The position numbers were made by a program, and so were the translations under genes. From Listeria weihenstephanensis (GTDB lineage Bacteria > Bacillota > Bacilli > Lactobacillales > Listeriaceae), in the NCBI RefSeq assembly GCF_003534205.1, contig NZ_CP011102.1:635001-699000 (forward strand): a stretch of 64,000 nt of DNA. The letters run 5' to 3'. Of this stretch, positions 18,897 through 26,420 are shown in pieces; within the stretch, counting starts at the first letter, position 1, and every line of letters begins with the position of its first letter. A model generated the notes under the pieces. The model was not told the DNA's origin. It searched no databases and saw nothing but the letters and a program-made list of their open reading frames with translations.

Positions 18897-18968
18897 GGAT
18901 AGAAATTTGGAAGGAGTTCTAGTTTTCTATCCTTCTTTATTATACCTAAAACCAATAAAAGTTATATA

Positions 18969-18999
18969 TGTAACGCAAAAACACCCCCTTTTTTGCGTT
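18969..18999. repeat. Inverted repeat upstream of the agr transcription unit
   Basis: AACGCAAAA and TTTTGCGTT flank a C-rich spacer. It sits just upstream of the candidate AgrA direct repeats (19001-19030). Confidence 0.5.
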
Positions 19000-19000
19000 T

Positions 19001-19061
19001 ACGAACGAAAAACCGACATTCACGACCAAATCAGAAAAAAGCAGTGTTTCTATCGTATAAT
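19001..19061 (+). promoter_or_regulatory. Candidate AgrA-dependent promoter (direct repeats plus TATAAT)
   Basis: ACGAACGAA (19001-19009) and ACGACCAAA (19022-19030) are imperfect direct repeats with a 21-bp period, the spacing typical of AgrA dimer sites. A perfect TATAAT follows at 19056-19061 without a recognisable -35, as expected for an activator-dependent promoter. The 192-aa gene and agrBDCA lie downstream. Confidence 0.5.
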
Positions 19062-19138
19062 AGGTTTATGGAAATAAGGCTTACCGAGATGAGCCGTTTG
19101 AATCACATTATTCGATGCTGAAAGGAGTAGATCAGGGC

Positions 19139-19717
19139 ATGATGAAACCGATTGTTCAAGCAAAAATGGCTAGCACACAACCTTGCTTATTTTTCCAAAA
19201 GGAAATCGTGCATGATTTACAATTTTTTAGTCCAGTCTTGGCTAAAATTAATTTAGTAGACCGTAGTAGTGAGGATTCGAAGTGGGACTGTCTTATGTTA
19301 GCAGTATTTTCAAAGCTTGATCGTGAATATATAAATAGAAAAGACTACATTTTAGATCAATTTCCAGTAGCAGGAAATTATCCAAAATATAAGATGCTAA
19401 TTACATACCGTGGTTACATATATTTTTTGGATACTATCACAGGCCATGTTGGGATCAGTGATAACCGATTTATGGTAGGACTTAATCGCGACAAGCTGTA
19501 CATGATTGTTTATCGGGATGAGGCACTTTACAGCAAGTCGTTGAGAGGGAAGAGCCATCTTCTTTCTCAAGACGGAATGGTAACACGTAACATAGAGAAA
19601 ACATTGAATGAGAATGAAATACCACATGATAGGGTAGAAATTGCAGAGTTTGTTAATTCGGACAGAGCTAGTGAAATATCGCTAGTTTCTGTCTGGGAAT
19701 TAGCACTCGGTGAATAG
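19139..19717 (+). CDS. Conserved hypothetical protein upstream of agrB
   Basis: A 192-residue soluble protein with no signal peptide or clear membrane span. I do not recognise a domain. Starts at 19139 or 19142 are served by AAAGGAG at 19121-19127; the upstream ATG 19115 has no ribosome site. It ends 14 bp before agrB on the same strand and downstream of the candidate AgrA-type promoter, so it is probably co-transcribed with agr. From memory, a hypothetical gene (lmo0047) also precedes agrB in L. monocytogenes; orthology is not tested. Confidence 0.65.
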   Translation: MMKPIVQAKMASTQPCLFFQKEIVHDLQFFSPVLAKINLVDRSSEDSKWDCLMLAVFSKLDREYINRKDYILDQFPVAGNYPKYKMLITYRGYIYFLDTITGHVGISDNRFMVGLNRDKLYMIVYRDEALYSKSLRGKSHLLSQDGMVTRNIEKTLNENEIPHDRVEIAEFVNSDRASEISLVSVWELALGE

Positions 19718-19731
19718 GGAGGCGAATTGGA

Positions 19732-20334
19732 ATGTTTAGTTTGACCGTCCCCAATATGGCAGCAAAGATTACCAGAACGATTTTCCGCGACAGGGAAGTT
19801 GATGAAGATAGGTTTGCCATTGTAAAATATGGCGTAGAAATATTTTTAGTGAACGTGACGAAGGGGATTACCGTATACTTGTTAGCGATAATTCTAGGAG
19901 TTTTTTTTGAATCGTTATTAGTTCATATGGCTTATCTCTTTGTTAGAAGACATTCTTTTGGATTACATGCTAGGACAAGTGTGGGATGCACTTTCATGAG
20001 CCTGATAGTATTTGCTGTAATTCCATATGTATTTCAGGGTGTTGTCTTGTCTAATTCACTTATTATTTTTAGTAGTGCATTTATTTTACTGAATATTTCG
20101 TTATATTCTCCTTCCGATACAGAGAATATGCCGCTTTTTAACGCACAAAAAAGACACAAATTGAGGGTTAAATCTATATTCAACACAATGATTGTTATAA
20201 TATTTGTTTTATTGCTACCGTGGACAGAGGTGAAAATTTGTTTATTATATGGAGCGTTGATTCAGACAATCATGATTCATCCATGGAGTTATAAATTACT
20301 AAGAAGGAGATATAATAACTATGAAAAAGAATAA
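19732..20334 (+). CDS. agrB: AgrB, membrane protease for the autoinducing peptide precursor
   Basis: A 200-residue integral membrane cysteine protease that cuts the AgrD C-terminus and forms the thiolactone. The catalytic His and Cys are seen in GLHARTSVGC (about 80-89), with the usual 7-residue spacing. Four to six hydrophobic segments follow. A ribosome site GGGAGGCGA precedes ATG 19732. Its last 14 nt overlap the start of agrD, giving tight coupling. Confidence 0.94.
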   Translation: MFSLTVPNMAAKITRTIFRDREVDEDRFAIVKYGVEIFLVNVTKGITVYLLAIILGVFFESLLVHMAYLFVRRHSFGLHARTSVGCTFMSLIVFAVIPYVFQGVVLSNSLIIFSSAFILLNISLYSPSDTENMPLFNAQKRHKLRVKSIFNTMIVIIFVLLLPWTEVKICLLYGALIQTIMIHPWSYKLLRRRYNNYEKE

Positions 20335-20482
20335 ATTTGGTTCTATAAGTATGAAAAAACGGATGGCTATTTTTGCAGAAGATAAAATAGTTAAATTTGC
20401 GGAAAAATCTGTTAATAAATCGTGTGTACTTCACTTATATGAGCCTGAGATACCTAAGCAGTTATTAGGAAAAAATAACTAA
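20321..20482 (+). CDS. agrD: AgrD, autoinducing peptide precursor
   Basis: A 53-residue pro-peptide that begins inside the agrB 3' end, preceded by AAGGAGA. An amphipathic N-terminal part (KKRMAIFAEDKIVKFAEKS) is followed by the cyclisation core and an acidic tail (YEPEIPKQLLGKNN). The single Cys (residue 35) followed by VLHL, then YEPE, predicts a five-residue thiolactone ring C-V-L-H-L, perhaps with one or more N-terminal exocyclic residues (S, KS). The layout matches L. monocytogenes AgrD, whose core I recall as CFMFV; the ring sequence here is different. Confidence 0.92.
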   Translation: MKKNKFGSISMKKRMAIFAEDKIVKFAEKSVNKSCVLHLYEPEIPKQLLGKNN

Positions 20483-20502
20483 ATAGACTTATTGCATTTG
20501 TA

Positions 20503-20546
20503 AAATAGAGTATTTTAGACTATAATTTAGTTTGAGTACTCTATTT
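20503..20546 (+). promoter_or_regulatory. Hairpin between agrD and agrC
   Basis: A perfect 10-bp stem, AAATAGAGTA / TACTCTATTT, closes a 24-nt loop just upstream of the agrC ribosome site. No strong T-run follows, so it looks more like an RNA processing or expression-balancing hairpin than a full terminator. Confidence 0.6.
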
Positions 20547-20564
20547 CATTTTATGGGAGGGCAT

Positions 20565-21830
20565 ATGATATCATTTTTACTTAATGCTATACAAGTATTT
20601 TGTTTAATTATAGGAGTTCAAGTACTGGGGCGTGTCAGATTTTCATGGAAATTGACTACGCTACTTACCATTGGACTATCTATAGGAGCTTATTTTGTTT
20701 TTATCAACTTTATGTACTTCTCTGTCCCGTTTATGATACTTGTATCTGGGATTGCTCTTTTTCTCAAAACTAAGAGCATAAAGTTGTCATTAATTGCAAC
20801 AACAGGGACATTTATTATTTTAGTGATTTCTGATGCATTAGCAGGCCAAACATTAGGTGCTACTTACAAAGATCAGCTGCTACTTTATGGGGTGTTGCTC
20901 TTAATTTATGCTAGTACTATCTTTAAAATTATGGATATTATTCTAGGTAGAATAAATAAAAGAGTTATTTTTCAAGGGAAATTTCTTTTATTAATTTTAA
21001 TAATCAGTTCTGTAACAATTGGTGTGTTTTACTTCTTTATTTGGCAAAGCGAAAAAACAGGATTTTCTCAACAAAGTTTGAGAGCAAATGCGATAGTATT
21101 TATAATATATACCTTGATAATGCTTGTGGTGTTATTTATTGTGATTCAAGGAGCTGTCAAAAACGCCAAAGTCGAAGCTCAAGCGCTCCAAATGAAACAA
21201 CTTCGCGAATATGTTGGTGCACTCGAAGCCCTTCAAAAAGATATGCGGGTTTTCAGGCATGATTATGTGAATATGCTTTCGGGAATCAATGGTTTCATCA
21301 CGGATGAGGATATGGACGGGTTGAGTGTTTATTTTAGGACGAAGGTTATACCGATGAATTCGGATATGGAAGTGAACATTTCGAAGCTTGCGACGTTACA
21401 TAATCTAGAAGTTGTTGAATTGAAGGGATTGTTTGCAACGAAGATGATTCGTGCTCAGGAGTTGGGTGTGGATGCGCAAGTAGAAATTTTCAAAATGATT
21501 AAGAATGTTAACATGGACAGTATTGATTTATGTCGTGCGGTGGGGATTTTGCTCGATAACGCGATTGAGGCTGTTGTTGATACGGATGATCCAACGATAC
21601 GCGTTGCAATTATTCAGAAAAAAGAAGCGATTGTACTCATTTTTGCTAATAGTTTACCAGACGATGCGCCAGCTGTGCATCAGTTTTTTGAGGAAGGTTT
21701 TTCAACGAAGGGTGAGAATCGCGGAATTGGGTTGTCGACTTTGAAGAAAACGTTAAAGAAATATCCGAATGTATCTCTAGAGACGAAGATAACGCAGCAA
21801 GGCTTTGTACAGGAATTGGAAATAGGCTAA
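20565..21830 (+). CDS. agrC: AgrC, autoinducing-peptide receptor histidine kinase
   Basis: A 421-residue sensor kinase with about six transmembrane segments in residues 1-205 and a cytoplasmic dimerisation helix with the phospho-His in FRHDYVNML (about 238). The HPK10-type ATPase domain has an N-box LLDNAIEA (about 340) and a late GIGLSTL. ATG 20565 with GGGAGG upstream is chosen; the frame extends to 20532 but that part overlaps the hairpin. It would sense the AgrD-derived thiolactone and phosphorylate AgrA. Confidence 0.94.
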   Translation: MISFLLNAIQVFCLIIGVQVLGRVRFSWKLTTLLTIGLSIGAYFVFINFMYFSVPFMILVSGIALFLKTKSIKLSLIATTGTFIILVISDALAGQTLGATYKDQLLLYGVLLLIYASTIFKIMDIILGRINKRVIFQGKFLLLILIISSVTIGVFYFFIWQSEKTGFSQQSLRANAIVFIIYTLIMLVVLFIVIQGAVKNAKVEAQALQMKQLREYVGALEALQKDMRVFRHDYVNMLSGINGFITDEDMDGLSVYFRTKVIPMNSDMEVNISKLATLHNLEVVELKGLFATKMIRAQELGVDAQVEIFKMIKNVNMDSIDLCRAVGILLDNAIEAVVDTDDPTIRVAIIQKKEAIVLIFANSLPDDAPAVHQFFEEGFSTKGENRGIGLSTLKKTLKKYPNVSLETKITQQGFVQELEIG

Positions 21831-21848
21831 CTTGGAGAGGGTGAGGAG

Positions 21849-22598
21849 ATGATAGAGGTCTTTATCTGTGAAGACGAGAGTAATCAACGAAATCAGATTG
21901 TCAAATATGTCGAAAATTACATTATGATTGAGAATTTTGATATGGAACTTGCTTTATCCACAGGTGATCCTGAAGAACTTTTATCTTACGTCCAATTTAG
22001 TGGCGAAGGTATGGCTCTTTACTTTTTAGATGTAGACTTGAAGCATCCGAGGCTAGATGGTTTGGCTTTGGCGCAGAAGATTCGAGAATATGATCCTAGA
22101 GGGTTTATCGTTTTCATCACAACGCACGCGGAACTGAGTTATTTGACTTTTACTTACAAAGTGGAAGCCATGGACTATATTATTAAGGACGATTTCGAGA
22201 ACGTGCGGAATCGGATTTTTGATTGTATGAAAAGCGTGGAAGAACGGGTTGGCAGGGAACGTAAGGATGTTGGGAAATACTTCACGATGAAACTAGAAGA
22301 GAAGGTTATTCATGAGCTCTATGATGATATCCTATTTTTGGAAACTTCGGCGAAGGCACGGCGGATTATTTTGCATGCAAAGGATCGCCAAATTGAATTT
22401 TATGGAAGAATGAAGGGCTTAGACGAGAAATTAGACGAGCGGTTTTTCAGGACGCATCGGTCGTTTATTTTGAATACGGATAAAATTGAATCGATCAATT
22501 ATTCGAAAGGCACGATTACGGTTGTAAATGGAGAGATTTGCACGCTTGCTACTCGTTTGGGAAAAGAGTTGCGTGAGTTCATAAAAAAACGTACATAG
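21849..22598 (+). CDS. agrA: AgrA, LytTR response regulator
   Basis: A 249-residue regulator. The receiver domain has the acidic pocket CEDES near residues 7-11 and the phospho-acceptor in YFLDVD (about 59-64). A LytTR DNA-binding domain (about 145-245) contains KDRQIEFYGRMKGL and THRSFILNTDKI. GAGAGGGTGAGGAG precedes the start. It is last in agrBDCA, 18 bp after agrC, and is followed by a bidirectional terminator shared with clpP. Confidence 0.95.
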   Translation: MIEVFICEDESNQRNQIVKYVENYIMIENFDMELALSTGDPEELLSYVQFSGEGMALYFLDVDLKHPRLDGLALAQKIREYDPRGFIVFITTHAELSYLTFTYKVEAMDYIIKDDFENVRNRIFDCMKSVEERVGRERKDVGKYFTMKLEEKVIHELYDDILFLETSAKARRIILHAKDRQIEFYGRMKGLDEKLDERFFRTHRSFILNTDKIESINYSKGTITVVNGEICTLATRLGKELREFIKKRT

Positions 22599-22600
22599 AA

Positions 22601-22648
22601 AAATCCCGTATTAACTCGTTATGTTGAGAGCTAATACGGGATTTCTTT
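22601..22648. terminator. Bidirectional terminator between agrA and clpP
   Basis: A perfect 13-bp stem (22601-22613 with 22632-22644: AAATCCCGTATTA / TAATACGGGATTT) serves both converging genes. Confidence 0.9.
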
Positions 22649-22652
22649 GTGT

Positions 22653-23246
22653 TTATTTTAATCCGGCTTTGTTTACAACGATATCATCGATTAGGCCGTA
22701 TTCTTTGGCTTCGCTTGCAGTCATGAAGTTGTCGCGATCTGTGTCGCGTGAAATAACTTCGATTGGTTGACCTGTGCGCTCTGCCATGATTGTGTTCATG
22801 CGTTCTTTGATTTTTAGAATGTGACGAGCTGCGATTTCGATCTCAGTTGCTTGACCTTGTGCGCCGCCGAGTGGTTGGTGAATCATAATTTCAGCATTTG
22901 GAAGTGCGAAACGTTTGCCGTCCGCGCCAGCTGTAAGTAGGAATGATCCCATTGAAGCCGCCATACCCATCGCAATTGTTTGAACGTCCGCTTTCACGAA
23001 GTTCATTGTGTCGTAAATCGCCATCCCAGCAGAAATACTTCCGCCTGGAGAGTTGATGTAAAGGAAAATATCTTTCTCAGGGTCTTGCGCATCGAGGAAT
23101 AGTAATTGTGAAACGATCGAGTTCGCTACGTTATCATCAATCGCGCTCCCTAGCATAATAATCCGATCTTTAAGTAAACGGGAATAGATGTCATACGCGC
23201 GTTCCCCACGGCTAGTTTGCTCGATTACTGTTGGAATTAAATTCAT
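22653..23246 (-). CDS. clpP: ATP-dependent Clp protease proteolytic subunit
   Basis: A 197-residue serine peptidase that forms the double-heptamer Clp chamber. The catalytic triad is visible: Ser in GMAASMGS (about 98), His in MIHQPLGG (about 123) and Asp in DTDRDNFM (about 172). AGGAGGCG precedes ATG 23246. The upstream promoter overlaps a perfect CtsR heptad repeat, so heat and stress control by CtsR is expected. Confidence 0.97.
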   Translation of the reverse strand: MNLIPTVIEQTSRGERAYDIYSRLLKDRIIMLGSAIDDNVANSIVSQLLFLDAQDPEKDIFLYINSPGGSISAGMAIYDTMNFVKADVQTIAMGMAASMGSFLLTAGADGKRFALPNAEIMIHQPLGGAQGQATEIEIAARHILKIKERMNTIMAERTGQPIEVISRDTDRDNFMTASEAKEYGLIDDIVVNKAGLK

Positions 23247-23326
23247 AATAAAACGCCTCCTGTTTTAAGTATATTTCAATTAAAAAGCACGACTTTCTTG
23301 CCTTTTATTTCTTACTTGATGCTTCT

Positions 23327-23356
23327 ATATTACACGATTGGTCAAACTAGGTCAAA
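23327..23356 (-). promoter_or_regulatory. clpP promoter with CtsR operator
   Basis: On the minus strand: -35 TTGACC (23355-23350), a 17-bp spacer, and -10 TAATAT (23332-23327). A tandem heptad on the plus strand, GGTCAAA-CTA-GGTCAAA (23340-23356), matches the CtsR operator consensus and overlaps the -35. Confidence 0.92.
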
Positions 23357-23449
23357 CGAAAGGCTCGAATGAAATATTCATGTAAGATAAAGCTTGTATA
23401 ATTGGGAGTTTTCCGATATAATTATTGATTGTGAGTGTAGTAAAAATTC

Positions 23450-23521
23450 GTCCTCGTGGTGCAACGGATAGCACGTGAGCCTCCGAAGCTCGAAATATAG
23501 GTTCGATTCCTATCGAGGGCA
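23450..23521 (+). tRNA. tRNA-Arg (CCG)
   Basis: Acceptor arms GTCCTCG (23450-23456) / CGAGGGC (23514-23520), discriminator A23521. The anticodon loop CTCCGAA gives CCG. It stands alone and is followed by a decayed integrase, so its 3' half is the probable attachment site of the element at 23522-26400. Confidence 0.95.
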
Positions 23522-23636
23522 CTTGAAGTAATTTCGGAAATGCAATGAAAATGGCTATAAATCGCTTTGTACGAGCGGTTTTGGGATTAACGAAACTTTC
23601 TTTTTGTACCCTATAGTGTCCTATAATATCTAAAAA

Positions 23637-23665
23637 TTTGTGGCATTTGTGGCGTTATTTGTGGC
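23637..23665. repeat. Three direct repeats TTTGTGGC (candidate integrase arm sites)
   Basis: Copies at 23637-23644, 23646-23653 and 23658-23665 lie between the tRNA-Arg 3' end and the integrase stop codon. Short direct repeats at this place are typical arm-type binding sites of tyrosine integrases. Confidence 0.55.
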
Positions 23666-23671
23666 AAGATG

Positions 23672-24814
23672 TTAGCTTTTAGCAGCGAAGAATGAATCAA
23701 GCTTCGTTTTGTTGTTGTTTTTTAAACTTTCGCTTAAATGGCTGTAATATTTCAATGTTGTATTAATGTCTTCATGCCCTAACCTATCTGCAACATAAAT
23801 AATATCCATTCCAGCTTCAACACACAGGCCCGTGTGCGTATGTCGTAGTTTATGAAGTGTTAATTCGTCGCTTTCAATAATCTTGCATAGCTTCTTTAAT
23901 TCCTTATTCACGCCAGTGTTAGATATTGGGCGATGTGTTCCAGTTCTATTGAACAACAAACCGAATGTATTGTTAGAGTTATCGACGTTTTCACTATGCC
24001 ACATTATATATTCTTTAACCATCTTACTTGTCAATGTATCCATGAAAATTGTACGAGATTTCTTTGTCTTTGTATCAATGAAATTATGCGTAAATTTATA
24101 ATCCCAAGCTTTTGTAACAGCGATCGTTTGATTCTTGAAATTAATATCCGTATTAGTCAGTGCTATTATTTCTTCGAATCTCATTCCGGTTCTAATAGCT
24201 AACAGTATTACTCCACGAGAAGTGGAGTTCTTTTTTTGTAGTTCTTGAACTAATAGTTCTACTTTATCCGTTTCCATGAACTTTTTTTATTTTTAGCAAC
24301 ATCTTCTCCGCTCATTACAGTCCCTTTCGTGTTTTTTTTCGTGCGTATCCTAATTCTACTGCTTTATTGTAAATAGCTCTAATTTCACGGTGTCTAGTGT
24401 CCACAGTGGCTAGGGCGTAATCCTCTCCTAGGTAATTGATGAAGCGTTGGTATTTGACTGCATCAATGGAATCAAGTAGGATATCGCCAAAAAAATCAAT
24501 AAATTGTTCATAAGCTAATTCATATAAGATCTCTGTAGAACGACTAACTTTGTTATCTTTGTAGGTACTCATATAAAGTTCATAGAATTCACCAATTTTC
24601 CATTTCTTTGCTGAAAAATCTTCTTGTTTCGTTTCTTTTTTAATTTTGATGCGCGATAAATTAAATTGTCTTTATCAGAATCGGTTAATCGTTTTTCTTT
24701 CCATTCGCCATTTACTTTTATACGTAGACGAATAGTGTAATCGCCATTAGTTTTTTTGGTTATTTTCATGTTTTTACGCTCCTTTAAATATGTTTTTTTG
24801 TAAATGGAATGCAA
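23672..24814 (-). pseudogene. Tyrosine-recombinase integrase, frameshifted
   Basis: Three reading-frame pieces together encode one phage/ICE-type integrase of about 380 residues. They are an N-terminal arm-binding domain (24814 to about 24640, MKITKKTNGDYTIRLR), a core-binding SAM-like domain (to about 24335, STEILYELAYEQF), and a catalytic domain (24277-23672). The catalytic domain has Arg in RTGMRFEE, HKLRH, the later H in LGHED and the nucleophile Tyr in TLKYYSH. The joins near 24645, 24342 and 24287 all fall in A/T homopolymers and each needs a one-base shift. It lies next to tRNA-Arg, as an integrase at its att site would. Decay or sequencing error could explain the shifts. Confidence 0.87.
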
Positions 24815-24853
24815 GCTTTTAACTTTTTTAAATGAAATGCAAGTAATTTATCG

Positions 24854-24898
24854 TTTACACTCTGCCAATGGTAGGGTATACTATAATTATCTATAGTA
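24854..24898 (+). promoter_or_regulatory. Promoter with overlapping palindromic operator for the small ORF/GNAT pair
   Basis: TTTACA (24854-24859), 17 bp, TATACT (24877-24882). A palindrome TACTATA-N6-TATAGTA (24879-24898) covers the -10 and start region, as in autoregulated toxin-antitoxin operons. Confidence 0.7.
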
Positions 24899-24919
24899 AA
24901 TAACAAGGAGTTGATTAAT

Positions 24920-25084
24920 TTGGCTATTTTAACACCTAAATCTAAAAGTTTTAGTTTGAACGATACAGAATATAAAAGAGCTGAAAAAGTTTTGTCTGGA
25001 AGAAAAACTCCGCAAAGAGCGCAACAGATTAAAGAAACAAGAGAGCGTATGAAAAACGCTATTGATATCAAAGTTAAGTTCTAA
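24920..25084 (+). CDS. Small basic protein upstream of the GNAT gene (candidate antitoxin)
   Basis: A 54-residue frame starting at TTG 24920, with CAAGGAG 9 nt upstream. It is highly charged (MAILTPKSKSFSL..., then TEYKRAEKVLSGRK and RAQQIKETRERMK). It is probably helical and ends 11 bp before the GNAT gene. The promoter carries a palindrome fit for autoregulation. The size, charge, order and spacing are those of an antitoxin. I do not recognise the family, and it is not an obvious ribbon-helix-helix of the TacA type. Confidence 0.65.
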   Translation: MAILTPKSKSFSLNDTEYKRAEKVLSGRKTPQRAQQIKETRERMKNAIDIKVKF

Positions 25085-25095
25085 GGAGTGTAGGG

Positions 25096-25638
25096 ATGAC
25101 ATCGGGACAGGAAACTTATATCCAACCATTGAGCAATTACGTTAATATAAAAAGAGAATTAGATCAATTTGATTGTGATAATGAATTACTAAATGATTTT
25201 TTAAAAGATGAGGCAATGAATTATGATAAAGCCGACTGTGGGCGGACATGGGTACTGAAATCCGAGCACATGATAGTTGGCTTTTTTACTTTGTCAGCTT
25301 CCCAAACGGAGATAAAAAAATTTTTCAAAAAAGAGAAACATCGTAAAGGGAAGCATGTTACTATCTATCCTTGCGTTCATCTTTCATACTTCGCTATCCA
25401 TAAAGACTACCAAAATCAAGGCATCGGAACCGCGCTTATGAAGCAAGTATTTAAAATGGTATGGGTCGAGATTTCACGTTTTATTGGTGTTAATGTCATG
25501 ACTGTAGACGCCAAAGCGAAAGCCGTTAATTTCTATAAAAAGATGGGGTTTGAAACACCTACGTCTAGAAATCAAGATGGTGATTTGTTCATGGCAATAC
25601 CTCTTTCTGAAATTGAAGATATCCTATTGGATACATAA
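25096..25638 (+). CDS. GNAT acetyltransferase, TacT-like (candidate toxin)
   Basis: A 180-residue GNAT-fold enzyme. The N-terminal segment LDQFDCDNELLNDFLKDEA resembles the start of TacT/AtaT-type toxins, which acetylate the amino group of charged tRNAs. The acetyl-CoA loop is YQNQGIGTALM (about 99-109), and the Tyr of NFYKKMGF (about 149-156) is at the general-acid position. AAGGAG precedes ATG 25096. It is co-transcribed with the 54-aa protein on a decayed mobile element. A non-toxic acetyltransferase remains possible. Confidence 0.78.
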   Translation: MTSGQETYIQPLSNYVNIKRELDQFDCDNELLNDFLKDEAMNYDKADCGRTWVLKSEHMIVGFFTLSASQTEIKKFFKKEKHRKGKHVTIYPCVHLSYFAIHKDYQNQGIGTALMKQVFKMVWVEISRFIGVNVMTVDAKAKAVNFYKKMGFETPTSRNQDGDLFMAIPLSEIEDILLDT

Positions 25639-25642
25639 AGTT

Positions 25643-25668
25643 TTAACCGTCAATCATGGCGGTTTTTT
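25643..25668 (+). terminator. Terminator after the GNAT gene
   Basis: AACCG / CGGTT with a 10-nt loop, followed by TTTTTT. Confidence 0.75.
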
Positions 25669-25749
25669 AATATCCTTAAAACAGTGCACACGTTCGGTTA
25701 AAGGGCCGCAGAAGCACATTTGGCGGTGGGCTTGCTGGGGTTTATTTAG

Positions 25750-25950
25750 TTATGAAGTACATGCGTTGAAAAGAAAGACCATTAAGATTATCAAAAATAT
25801 TAAGCTCATACAACCGCAGCCAATACCTTGTAAATCTTTTCCGAAACCTTCAAGTTTACTTTGAGTGCTAGCGGGATAAACTATATTAGTCCCACAGCTA
25901 GGGCAGAACTTCTCACCAGATAATTTTGTACCACAATTAGGACAGTATAT
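25750..25950 (-). CDS. Zinc-ribbon membrane protein with non-canonical (ATA) start, possibly inactivated
   Basis: The minus-strand frame from 25950 reads two CxxC zinc-ribbon knuckles (YCPNCGTKL and FCPSCGTN), a short linker and a C-terminal transmembrane helix (SLIFLIILMVFLF), 66 codons in all. A strong AAGGAGG (25966-25960) lies 9 nt before the codon where ATG is expected, but that codon is ATA. No ATG, GTG or TTG serves the frame upstream. It may use ATA weakly or be a start-codon pseudogene. It lies inside the tRNA-Arg element. Confidence 0.6.
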   Translation of the reverse strand: MYCPNCGTKLSGEKFCPSCGTNIVYPASTQSKLEGFGKDLQGIGCGCMSLIFLIILMVFLFNACTS

Positions 25951-26420
25951 TGTAGGAAGCCTCCTTGTTAGTTAAATAAAATTAATCATTTAAATGTTGA
26001 ATAGCATAAGAAGAACAATGTATAGCCGAAGTCTCATACTAATTTGAGAAAAGATAGGTGCTCTAATTTTTCTGTGGCGATAACTTCGAGATACTGGTGG
26101 ATATAAACATTAAAAAATTCGAAAGATATCGTTACTCAGATTCAGAACCGCATGATAGTAACCTATTGTGAATTGTAGGAAATTTCAATACTGGTTCATT
26201 CATGCGGTTGTTTTTATGCCCAATTCACCGTGATTTACATTTGATAAATTACTATATTTTATGCTACAATTCACGTGACAGCAATTATGGATATCTTTAA
26301 ATTTCAGAACATTCCCACTAATTTGTTTGATAATGAACATAATAAAAACGGGCAGGAACACGAGGATATTACGCGGGATAATATGTCGGGTGGAATAATT
26401 TAATGAGATGGGGGATTTAT
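25951..26420. other. Long AT-rich intergenic region, probable right edge of the decayed element
   Basis: About 470 bp. It holds the zinc-ribbon leader, a hairpin AACCGCATGA / TCATGCGGTT (26146-26155 with 26200-26209) followed by GTTTTTA, and an unassigned 38-codon frame (26287-26403) with no ribosome site. No second copy of the tRNA-Arg 3' end was seen, so an attR is not identified. Confidence 0.5.

Noticed and set aside
26287-26403. A 38-codon plus-strand frame (MDIFKFQNIPTNLFDNE...)
   Set aside because: The composition is gene-like but there is no ribosome site and no recognised family. It may be a gene fragment at the edge of the tRNA-Arg element; not strong enough to call.
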